NCBI GenBank assembly: GCA_031272745.1
Contig: JAISTF010000030.1
Span: forward strand, 1-9,511
DNA: 9,511 nt
Direction: 5' to 3'
Source of the DNA: Eubacteriales Family XIII. Incertae Sedis bacterium
GTDB taxonomy: Bacteria; Bacillota; Clostridia; Peptostreptococcales; Anaerovoracaceae
Under the pieces are notes generated by a model. The model had not been told where the DNA came from. It did not search any database and worked only from the letters and a program-made list of their open reading frames with translations. Of this stretch, positions 1 through 6,431 are shown in pieces. Positions within the stretch are counted from its first letter, which is position 1. Every line of letters starts with the position of its first letter. The position numbers and the translations under genes were made by a program.

Positions 1-119
1 TTCTGTTTGCATTATTCCAAGGGCCGTTGCTGAATCCGATGTTTGCCGCCGCCGCGATGAGCCTGTCCTCGGTCAGCGTCCTCACGAACGCGCTGCGTCT
101 GAAACGCGTGCGCCTGTAG
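1..119 (+). CDS. copA: Copper-translocating P-type ATPase, C-terminal fragment
   Basis: This is the 3' end of a gene that begins before the window. The frame starting at base 3 reads on to a TAG stop at 117-119 and ends with a segment containing LLNPMFAAAAMSLSSVSVLT followed by NALRL and a short basic tail. The pattern of NP, a run of small residues, then MS.SSVSV..NALRL is characteristic of the last transmembrane helix of CopA-type P1B ATPases, which pump Cu(I) out of the cytoplasm using ATP. The catalytic domains are outside the window, so metal specificity rests only on this C-terminal signature. Another P1B metal ATPase remains possible. A long inverted repeat starts 17 bases after the stop. 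Confidence 0.85.
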   Translation, partial: LFALFQGPLLNPMFAAAAMSLSSVSVLTNALRLKRVRL

Positions 120-135
120 GGGTGCGGTTGTCGAG

Positions 136-205
136 TGGCAGACTTATTGCAAGAAAAACGCATTTTTGCCGCAAACATCAGGCGATTTTTGCAACAAGTC
201 TGCCA
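136..205. repeat. 70-base element with 17-base near-perfect inverted ends
   Basis: The left arm (136-152, TGGCAGACTTATTGCAA) and the right arm (189-205) are reverse complements at 16 of 17 positions. A few more A-T and G-U pairs can be added inward. The enclosed 36 bases hold two similar T-rich strings, GCATTTTTGC at 160-169 and GCGATTTTTGC at 182-192. Transcribed, it would fold into a long hairpin just past the copA stop, so it may be the terminator or a 3' stability element for that gene. No clean T-run follows the right arm, which is unusual for an intrinsic terminator. A small miniature-element remnant is an alternative. Confidence 0.6.
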
Positions 206-258
206 TTCGGCGGACAGCGGCACCGGTGTGGGGCGCCGAACTTCCACAAATTTCCTGC

Positions 259-287
259 TTGCGCGGACGGCGGGATTGCAGTATAAT
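259..287 (+). promoter_or_regulatory. Sigma-A-type promoter for rpsU
   Basis: A perfect TATAAT -10 hexamer lies at 282-287. A TTGCGC hexamer, matching the first half of the TTGACA consensus, lies at 259-264, giving a 17-base spacer. Transcription would begin near 294 and leave a leader of about 65 bases before rpsU. It lies in the only sizeable non-coding gap upstream of the long plus-strand gene run. Confidence 0.75.
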
Positions 288-359
288 CACAGGGCGCGTT
301 TGCGAAACGCGCGGGTTCGTTATTGCACCGGGAAGCGTCAAGGAGGAGGTGAGCAGGAA

Positions 360-539
360 ATGGCACAGGTGATCGTGCGTGAAAACGAGACCCTTGAGAG
401 CGCGCTGAAGAGATTCAAGCGTTCGTGCGCCAGGGACGGCGTGATGTCCGAATTGCGCAAGCGGGAGCATTACGAGAAGCCCAGCGTGCGGCGGAAGAAA
501 AAGTCCGAGGCGGCGCGCAAAAAGGCCCGCAAATATTGA
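360..539 (+). CDS. rpsU: 30S ribosomal protein S21 (bS21)
   Basis: A 59-residue protein of the small ribosomal subunit. It sits near the anti-Shine-Dalgarno end of 16S rRNA and helps start translation. It begins MAQVIVRENETLESALKRFK, typical of bS21, followed by an extremely basic C-terminal half (RRKKKSEAARKKARKY). Length fits the family. The ATG at 360 was chosen over the longer open frame upstream because the family starts with this peptide and because a strong AGGAGGAGGTGA ribosome-binding site lies at 341-352. It has its own promoter upstream and a hairpin terminator downstream, so it may be transcribed alone as well as with the genes that follow. Confidence 0.97.
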   Translation: MAQVIVRENETLESALKRFKRSCARDGVMSELRKREHYEKPSVRRKKKSEAARKKARKY

Positions 540-555
540 TGGATTATTGAGCGAA

Positions 556-581
556 AAAATCCCCGAACCATCGGGGATTTT
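556..581 (+). terminator. Intrinsic terminator after rpsU
   Basis: An 11-base-pair stem (556-566 with 571-581; core ATCCCCGA / TCGGGGAT flanked by A and T runs) encloses a four-base ACCA loop, 16 bases after the rpsU stop. The T-run is short (four bases, within the stem) and is interrupted by GC, so termination may be partial. Its last base is the first base of the extended -10 element that appears to drive phoH. Confidence 0.65.
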
Positions 582-589
582 GCTATAAT
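581..589 (+). promoter_or_regulatory. Extended -10 promoter for phoH
   Basis: TGCTATAAT is a perfect extended -10 element (TGn plus TATAAT). No convincing -35 hexamer is found at the usual distance, which is tolerated for extended -10 promoters. The expected transcription start, about seven bases beyond the hexamer, falls at 596-597, on the ATG at 597. The upstream ATG at 588 lies inside the -10 box itself. The promoter is embedded in the tail of the rpsU terminator. Confidence 0.6.
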
Positions 590-596
590 GTTTTCG

Positions 597-1562
<966 letters not shown>

Positions 1563-1564
1563 CG

Positions 1565-2047
1565 ATGGTCTCGCTCGCTTTTGATCCAAAGTCGGGCTTT
1601 CTGCCGGATGGGGCTGTGCTGGAAAAGATGGCGGCGGCGGCGCGGGACGTGTGCGCGGCGCACGGCATCGGGGACGGGGAGGTCAGTTTGTCGTTTGTGT
1701 CGCCCGAGGCGATGAAGAGCCTGAACAATCGTTACCGCGCGGTGGATGCGGTCACGGACGTGCTGAGTTTTCCGGCGTACGAGAGCGCGACCGAGGCTCG
1801 GGATGTCCTCAGCGGACTGGAACCGGCCGCTCGCGGGGAAGTATCCCTCGGCGACGTCGTGATCTGTACGGAGCGGGCGGAGGCGCAGGCGGCGGAGTAC
1901 GGCCACGGCGCGGCGCGGGAGCTCGTGTATTTGTTTGTGCACGGGGTGTTGCATTTGCTCGGGTACGACCACGAGGACGAGGCGGCGCGCGCGGCGATGC
2001 GGGCACGGGAGGAAGCAACCATGGAAAAGATCGGATTAGACAGATGA
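1565..2047 (+). CDS. ybeY: Endoribonuclease YbeY (rRNA maturation factor)
   Basis: A 160-residue metal-dependent endoribonuclease of the UPF0054 family, which matures the 3' end of 16S rRNA and takes part in ribosome quality control. The zinc-binding signature is complete: HGVLHLLGYDH at residues 126-136 supplies three histidines (126, 130, 136). The conserved LNNRYRAVDAVTDVLSFP stretch is at 53-70, and GDVVI at 96-100. The start is two bases beyond the phoH stop with only a weak purine-rich ribosome-binding site, suggesting translational coupling. Bacillus-type dgkA and cdd genes, often found between ybeY and era, are missing here. Confidence 0.96.
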   Translation: MVSLAFDPKSGFLPDGAVLEKMAAAARDVCAAHGIGDGEVSLSFVSPEAMKSLNNRYRAVDAVTDVLSFPAYESATEARDVLSGLEPAARGEVSLGDVVICTERAEAQAAEYGHGAARELVYLFVHGVLHLLGYDHEDEAARAAMRAREEATMEKIGLDR

Positions 2048-2062
2048 AAACAATATATGATT

Positions 2063-2086
2063 GTAGGGGCGGCATCCTGCCGCCCG
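2063..2086 (+). repeat. Short palindromic repeat, copy 1 (between ybeY and era)
   Basis: GTAGGGGCGGCATCCTGCCG plus CCCG forms a hairpin with an 8-base-pair GC-rich stem (2067-2074 with 2078-2085) and a TCC loop. It fills most of the 58-base gap between ybeY and era, on the same strand orientation as copy 4. The 14 bases ATTGTAGGGGCGGC (2060-2073) recur exactly, in reverse complement, in copy 3 inside holB. There is no T-run, so it is not a terminator. It resembles the REP-like palindromes scattered through many bacterial genomes. Confidence 0.75.
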
Positions 2087-2105
2087 AAAGACGAGGAAGA
2101 AACAA

Positions 2106-2984
2106 ATGAAAAGCGGTTTCGTAAGCATCATCGGGCGGCCGAACGTCGGGAAGTCGACGCTGCTCAACGCGATCATCGGGGAGAAGGTCGCGATCACGGC
2201 GGACAAGCCGCAGACGACGCGGAACCGCATACGGGGCATCTACAATGAAGCCGACACCCAGATCGTGTTCATCGACACGCCGGGGATTGCGCGGCCGCGC
2301 AACCGGCTCGGGGCGTATATGACGGACCAGGCGCTGACGACGTTCGACGAGGTGGACATCATCCTGTTCGTCGTCGACGAGAAGCTCGGCACGCGCGGCG
2401 GCGACCAATTCATCCTCGAACGGCTGCGGGAGACGCAGACGCCGAAAATCCTCGCCATCAACAAGATGGACCAGATGGGGCCGGACCTGTATCGCGACAT
2501 CTTCGAGGAATACGAGCAGGCCGGCGTGTTCACGGAGATCCTCGGCGTGTCGGCGCTGAAGGGCGACAATGTGCCGTTATTGATAGAAACGCTGAAAAAA
2601 TATGTCACGGACGGGCCCGCGTATTTCCCCGAGGGGGTGTTCACGGATTTGCCGGAGCGGTTTCTCGCGGGCGAGATCATCCGCGAGAAAATGCTGCATT
2701 ATCTGCGCGACGAGGTGCCGCACGGCGTCGCGGTCGAGATCGAGGCGTTTGCGGAGAAGCCGAACATGACGGAGATTTCGGCCGTGATCTACACGGAAAA
2801 GAAGACGCACAAAGGCATCATCATCGGCAAAGAGGGGCATACGCTGAAGGGCATCGGCAAGAGCGCGCGGCTCGAGCTCGAGGCGCTGCTCGGCGCGCGG
2901 GTCCACCTGTCGCTCTGGGTGAAGATCAAGGAAAACTGGCGCGACAACGGGCGGATGCTCGGCGCCCTGGGCTACCGCGATTGA
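2106..2984 (+). CDS. era: GTPase Era
   Basis: A 292-residue GTPase that binds the 3' end of 16S rRNA and assists 30S subunit assembly at the inner face of the membrane. The GTPase motifs are all present: GRPNVGKS at residues 10-17, DTPG at 57-60, NKMD at 119-122 and SALKG at 149-153. The C-terminal KH RNA-binding domain carries GIIIGKEG at 237-244 and ends with the usual WVKIKENWRDN stretch. Length is normal. The ATG is preceded at a suitable distance by AGGAAG (2094-2099), just past palindromic repeat copy 1. Confidence 0.98.
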   Translation: MKSGFVSIIGRPNVGKSTLLNAIIGEKVAITADKPQTTRNRIRGIYNEADTQIVFIDTPGIARPRNRLGAYMTDQALTTFDEVDIILFVVDEKLGTRGGDQFILERLRETQTPKILAINKMDQMGPDLYRDIFEEYEQAGVFTEILGVSALKGDNVPLLIETLKKYVTDGPAYFPEGVFTDLPERFLAGEIIREKMLHYLRDEVPHGVAVEIEAFAEKPNMTEISAVIYTEKKTHKGIIIGKEGHTLKGIGKSARLELEALLGARVHLSLWVKIKENWRDNGRMLGALGYRD

Positions 2985-2993
2985 CGGGAGCGG

Positions 2994-3018
2994 CGGGCGG
3001 GGCAAGCCCCGCCCCTAC
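2994..3018 (-). repeat. Short palindromic repeat, copy 2 (between era and recO)
   Basis: A GC-rich hairpin with arms GGGCGGGGC (2995-3003) and GCCCCGCCC (3006-3014), ending CCCTAC. On the minus strand it reads GTAGGGGCGGGG..., so it is the same family as copy 1 in reverse orientation, with a changed stem interior that keeps pairing. It occupies most of the 45-base gap between era and recO, and its end touches the recO ribosome-binding site. No T-run follows, so read-through into recO is expected. Confidence 0.7.
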
Positions 3019-3029
3019 GGAGAGGTGCC

Positions 3030-3689
3030 ATGACGGACGTTGAGGGGATTGTGATACGGCAGGTGCGGACGACCGGCGCGCGGCGGATGGTCACGGTGTT
3101 CACGCGCGAGGAGGGGAAGGTCGGCGCGGGGACGTATCTGTCGGAGTCGGGCAAGTCGAGGGCGGCGCTCGCGCTCAGGCCGTTTGCGCACGGGAAGTAC
3201 CGCCTCGCGGAGAAGGCGGGGGGGGTGCTCTCGATCGCGCAGGCCGAGGTGGTCGACGCGCATTTCGGGATCGGGCAGGACGCGGACCGCTTTGCGGAGG
3301 CGAGCTTCGCGCTCGAGTTCACGGACCGCCTTTTGCCGGAGCGCGTGAAGGCAGGGACCGTCTTTGGGCTGCTCGCCGCGTATCTTTGCATTATTGAAAA
3401 GAGGAAGAAGGATTTTCGGCTGCCGACGTTGGCGTATATGGTGCAGGTGATGCGGGGGCTCGGCGTGTTTCCGGATGCGGGCGAGCTTGCGGCGGAGTTG
3501 CGGGTCGGCGCGAATGATGATATATTGGAGTGTACGGTATTTCTCATGGAAAACCCGCTGGAGCGGACGGAAGGGCTGTCGCTTGCGCCGGACGCGGAGG
3601 ACGCGGTGTTCGCGGCGCTGAGGCGGTTTGCGCGGGAGCATTTGGATGTGGGAGAGCTGAAGAGTGAAAAACTCATAAGGAGGAATTGA
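3030..3689 (+). CDS. recO: DNA repair protein RecO
   Basis: A 219-residue recombination mediator that, with RecR, loads RecA onto single-stranded DNA coated with SSB. The N-terminal OB-fold opens with EGIVIRQVRTTGARRMVTVF and TREEGKVGAG, typical of the family; the rest is the helical C-terminal domain. The protein is somewhat shorter than the usual roughly 240-250 residues and lacks the four-cysteine zinc site found in many RecO proteins: only two cysteines remain and they are far apart. Identification rests on the N-terminal pattern plus position directly after era, the standard order in Bacillota. GGAGAGGT at 3019-3026 precedes the ATG. Confidence 0.88.
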   Translation: MTDVEGIVIRQVRTTGARRMVTVFTREEGKVGAGTYLSESGKSRAALALRPFAHGKYRLAEKAGGVLSIAQAEVVDAHFGIGQDADRFAEASFALEFTDRLLPERVKAGTVFGLLAAYLCIIEKRKKDFRLPTLAYMVQVMRGLGVFPDAGELAAELRVGANDDILECTVFLMENPLERTEGLSLAPDAEDAVFAALRRFAREHLDVGELKSEKLIRRN

Positions 3690-3690
3690 A

Positions 3691-4281
3691 ATGGACATCA
3701 CGCTGGAAAAAATCGAACTCGTCAAGGACAGGACGGGGGTGAGCTACAAGGAGGCGAAGGAGGCGCTCGAGGCCGCGCAGGGCAACGTCGTCGACGCCAT
3801 CATCGCCATCGAAGAGCAGGTCAACCAGAAGACGGCCGCGAAGCTGTCGGACAACGGGCAGAAGGTCATCGAGAAGATCAAGGAGTACGTGCGGCGCGGC
3901 AACATCGCGCGCATCGTCGTGAAGCGCGAGGAGGAGACGATCGTGAACATCCCGCTGACGGTCGGCGTCGTGGGGACGGTGCTCGCGCCGTGGCTGACGG
4001 TGATCGGGTCGATCGTCGCAATCGGCACGAAGCACGACATCGAGCTCATCAAGGACGACGGCACGGTCATCGACATCTCGGGCAAGGTCGAGGAGACGAA
4101 GGACACGGTCGTGGAGCGCACGACGGGCGCGGTGGACGCGATGCGCGGCAAGGCGCAGGGCGCGGCCGAGAAGGTCAGGGACGTGCGCGACGGCGTGGCG
4201 TCGGACGCGAGCGAGATCAAGGACATCGTGATGGACGCAGCGCAGGAAATCAAGGACACGGTGAAGAAGGAGAACGAGTGA
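3691..4281 (+). CDS. DUF4342 protein with UBA-like domain and 11-residue repeats
   Basis: A 196-residue protein of unknown function. Residues about 5-42 (ITLEKIELVKDRTGVSYKEA then KEALEAAQGNVVDAI) look like the UBA-like fold seen in EF-Ts and NAC proteins. Residues about 70-125 match the DUF4342 pattern, with a hydrophobic stretch at 85-112 that could associate with or cross the membrane. From residue 132 to the end the chain divides into six consecutive 11-residue units (last one 10), starting KVEETKDTVVE, RTTGAVDAMRG and KAQGAAEKVRD, with small or hydrophobic residues at unit positions 5 and 9: a charged amphipathic helix resembling LEA or apolipoprotein repeats. A strong AAGGAGG (3677-3683) inside the end of recO drives translation. 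The stop overlaps the next gene's start. Confidence 0.85.
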   Translation: MDITLEKIELVKDRTGVSYKEAKEALEAAQGNVVDAIIAIEEQVNQKTAAKLSDNGQKVIEKIKEYVRRGNIARIVVKREEETIVNIPLTVGVVGTVLAPWLTVIGSIVAIGTKHDIELIKDDGTVIDISGKVEETKDTVVERTTGAVDAMRGKAQGAAEKVRDVRDGVASDASEIKDIVMDAAQEIKDTVKKENE

Positions 4282-5663
4282 GCAAGGCAACGATGGAGAA
4301 GCTCGCGGCCCTCTGCAAGAACCGCGGGTTCATCTACCCGGGTTCGGAGATTTACGGGGGGCTCGCGAACAGTTGGGATTACGGCCCCATCGGGGTCGAG
4401 TTGAAGAATAACATCAAGCGGGCGTGGTGGAAGAAATTCGTGCAGGAGAGCCCGTACAACGTGGGCGTCGACACGGCGATTCTCATGAACCGCGAGGTGT
4501 GGGTGGCGTCGGGGCATGTCGGGGGGTTTGCGGACCCGCTGATTGACTGCCGGTCGTGCAAGGAGCGGTTTCGGGCGGATCAGCTCATCGAGGAGTCTTC
4601 CGAGGAGAAGACCGAGGGTTGGACGAACGAGCAGATGGACGCGTACATCAAGGAGCACAAGGTGCCGTGCCCGTCGTGCGGGAAGAGCGACTTCACGGGG
4701 ATCCGGCAGTTCAACCTCATGTTCAAGACGCACGCGGGCGTGACCGAGGATGCGAAGAACGAGGTGTACCTCAGGCCGGAGACGGCGCAGGGCATCTTCG
4801 TGAATTTCAAGAGCGTCCAGCGCACGAGCCGCAAGAAGATCCCGTTCGGCATCGCGCAGGTCGGCAAGAGCTTCCGCAACGAAATCACGCCGGGGAATTT
4901 CATCTTCCGCACGCGCGAGTTCGAGCAGATGGAGCTGGAGTTTTTCTGTGAGCCCGGCACGGATCTCGAATGGTTTGATTATTGGAAAAACTATTGCAAG
5001 GACTTCTTGCTCGCGCTCGGCATCCGGGAGGAGAGCATCCGGCTGCGCGACCACGCGGCCGAGGAGCTGTCGCATTACAGCAACGCGACGACGGACATCG
5101 AGTTCCTTTTCCCGTTCGGGTGGGGCGAGCTGTGGGGCGTCGCGGACCGCACGGACTTCGACCTCAAGAGCCATATGGAGCATTCGGGCGAGGACCTTTC
5201 GTACCGCGACCCCGAGACGAACGAGAAATACGTGCCGTACTGCATCGAGCCTTCGCTCGGCGCGGACCGCGTGCTGCTCGCGTTCCTCGCGGACGCGTAC
5301 GACGAGGAGGAGCTGACGGGCGACGAGAAGGCGACGGACGAGGCGCGCACGGTGCTGCGCTTCCATCCCGCGCTCGCGCCGTACAAGGCGGCCGTGCTGC
5401 CGCTGACGAAGAAGCAGTCGGCGCAGGCCGAGGCGCTGTACGCGGAGCTCGCGAAGCATTTCATGGTCGACTACGACGTGAGCGGCAACATCGGCAAGCG
5501 TTACCGGCGGCAGGACGAGATCGGCACGCCGTTTTGCCTGACCGTCGATTTCGACACGGAGGCGGACGGCACGGTGACGGTGCGCGACCGCGATACGATG
5601 GAGCAAATCCGGCTTCCCATCGCGGAGCTGCGGGCGTACATCGAAGGGAAGATGGCATTTTGA
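4278..5663 (+). CDS. glyS: Glycyl-tRNA synthetase, single-chain dimeric type
   Basis: A 461-residue class II aminoacyl-tRNA synthetase that joins glycine to tRNA-Gly. It is the homodimeric type related to archaeal and eukaryotic enzymes, not the two-subunit GlyQ/GlyS enzyme of Bacillus subtilis. Class II motif 2 is seen as FRNEITPGNFIFRTREFEQM (199-218), motif 3 as EPSLGADRVLLAFL (324-337), followed by the C-terminal anticodon-binding domain. Two CxxC pairs (91/94 and 131/134) could hold zinc. The GTG at 4278 was chosen because AAGGAG (4267-4272) lies five bases upstream and it overlaps the preceding stop as GTGA. ATG at 4293 is an alternative, removing five residues. No T-box is visible because the gene starts inside its neighbour. 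Confidence 0.97.
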   Translation: MSKATMEKLAALCKNRGFIYPGSEIYGGLANSWDYGPIGVELKNNIKRAWWKKFVQESPYNVGVDTAILMNREVWVASGHVGGFADPLIDCRSCKERFRADQLIEESSEEKTEGWTNEQMDAYIKEHKVPCPSCGKSDFTGIRQFNLMFKTHAGVTEDAKNEVYLRPETAQGIFVNFKSVQRTSRKKIPFGIAQVGKSFRNEITPGNFIFRTREFEQMELEFFCEPGTDLEWFDYWKNYCKDFLLALGIREESIRLRDHAAEELSHYSNATTDIEFLFPFGWGELWGVADRTDFDLKSHMEHSGEDLSYRDPETNEKYVPYCIEPSLGADRVLLAFLADAYDEEELTGDEKATDEARTVLRFHPALAPYKAAVLPLTKKQSAQAEALYAELAKHFMVDYDVSGNIGKRYRRQDEIGTPFCLTVDFDTEADGTVTVRDRDTMEQIRLPIAELRAYIEGKMAF

Positions 5664-5664
5664 C

Positions 5665-5808
5665 GTGGCGCTCGAGGACCTGAAAATCCTGCTCGTCGTG
5701 CTGCTGTGCCTGCCGGTCGCGGCCGTGGGCGCATGGTTTGTCTCGACGCTGTTCGCGAACGCGCTCGCCGGGAAGCCGATGAAAAAGAAGAAGAGTTTAC
5801 AGGAATAA
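5665..5808 (+). CDS. Putative small membrane protein, 47 residues
   Basis: An open frame starting with GTG one base after the glyS stop and ending with TAA at 5806-5808. It encodes MALEDLKILLVVLLCLPVAA followed by VGAWFVSTLFANALAG and a lysine-rich tail KPMKKKKSLQE. That is one hydrophobic helix (about residues 8-34) with basic residues on the C-terminal side, as expected of a single-pass inner membrane microprotein. It fills the space between glyS and tmk that otherwise has no use. Purines at 5643-5651 (GAAGGGAAG) are rather far upstream, so translation may be coupled to glyS. I do not recognise the family. The competing frame here is a 5' extension of tmk, which lacks family support. Confidence 0.55.
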   Translation: MALEDLKILLVVLLCLPVAAVGAWFVSTLFANALAGKPMKKKKSLQE

Positions 5809-5815
5809 TCACCAC

Positions 5816-5825
5816 AGGGGAGAGG
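5816..5825 (+). promoter_or_regulatory. Ribosome-binding site abutting the tmk TTG start
   Basis: The purine run AGGGGAGAGG ends directly against the TTG codon at 5826. Its GGAG core (5819-5822) is only three bases from the start, closer than the usual five to nine. It decides the tmk start because no ATG or GTG in frame lies nearby upstream, and the peptide from this TTG matches the normal family N-terminus. Confidence 0.55.
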
Positions 5826-6431
5826 TTGTTTATCACATTTGAAGGGGGCGACGGCTCCGGAAAATCGACACAGATCGGGTTGCTTGCGGAGGTTTTCGCT
5901 GCGCGGGGCATGGATTTCGTGCGGACGCGCGAGCCGGGCGGGACGCGCATCGGCGAGAAGATCCGCGCGTTGATCCTCGACCCCGAAAACGCGGAGATGG
6001 CGGACGTGACGGAGATGCTTTTGTACGCGGCGACGCGTGCGCAGCTCGCGCGGGAGGTCGTCGCGCCGGCGCTGGCCGAGGGGAAGGCCGTGCTGTGCGA
6101 CCGCTGGGTGGATTCGAGCCTCGTGTACCAAGGGGTGGCGCGCGGGCTCGGGCGCGCGGTCGCGGAGGTCAACCACCACGCGACGGCGGGCATCGTGCCG
6201 GATTTGACGGTGCTGTTGGACATTGACCCCGCGGTGGGTCTGGCGCGGGCGCGCGGCGAGACGGCTTTGGACCGCATCGAGGCGGAGGGGCTGGCGTGGC
6301 ACGAGAGGGTGCGCGCGGGGTTCCTGGCGCTCGCGGAGAAGCATCCGGAGCGGTATTTCGTCGTGGACGCGTCCGGTACGCCGGAAGCGGTGCACGCGGA
6401 GATCGCCGCGCGCGTGGAGGCGTTGCTGTGA
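5826..6431 (+). CDS. tmk: Thymidylate kinase
   Basis: A 201-residue cytoplasmic kinase that phosphorylates dTMP to dTDP for DNA synthesis. Numbered from TTG at 5826, the protein begins MFITFEGGDGSGKSTQ, the canonical family start with the P-loop GGDGSGKS at residues 7-14. TREPGGT (34-40) and DRWVDSSLVYQG (92-103) provide the substrate-binding signatures, and the region around DIDPAVGLARARG (132-144) leads into the LID. Length is normal for bacterial enzymes. The frame can be extended 120 bases upstream to an ATG at 5706, but that adds 40 unconserved residues overlapping the small membrane gene. The stop overlaps the holB start, and tmk followed by holB is a conserved pairing in Bacillota. Confidence 0.95.
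   Translation: MFITFEGGDGSGKSTQIGLLAEVFAARGMDFVRTREPGGTRIGEKIRALILDPENAEMADVTEMLLYAATRAQLAREVVAPALAEGKAVLCDRWVDSSLVYQGVARGLGRAVAEVNHHATAGIVPDLTVLLDIDPAVGLARARGETALDRIEAEGLAWHERVRAGFLALAEKHPERYFVVDASGTPEAVHAEIAARVEALL

Noticed and set aside
114..127. Possible fifth copy of the GTAGGGG palindromic repeat at the copA stop
   Set aside because: Only GTAGGGG followed by TGCGG matches; no complementary arm follows, so no hairpin forms.
206..240. Seven-base inverted repeat TTCGGCG / CGCCGAA upstream of the rpsU promoter
   Set aside because: The arms are short, the loop is about 21 bases, and the hairpin is upstream of the start site; chance is sufficient in this GC-rich sequence.
4200..4281. T-box or other riboswitch before the glycyl-tRNA synthetase gene
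   Set aside because: The upstream DNA is coding sequence of the DUF4342 gene and no leader, specifier-like stem or terminator is present.
5706..5825. Forty-residue N-terminal extension of thymidylate kinase from ATG 5706
   Set aside because: The extension is unlike any kinase N-terminus, while translation from TTG 5826 gives the canonical MFITFEGGDGSGKS start with a purine-rich site just ahead.
3744..6395. An 883-codon open frame on the minus strand
   Set aside because: It lies opposite the DUF4342 gene, glycyl-tRNA synthetase and tmk, is very rich in Arg, Leu, His and Asp, and shows no domain. Long antisense frames of this kind are expected in GC-rich coding DNA.
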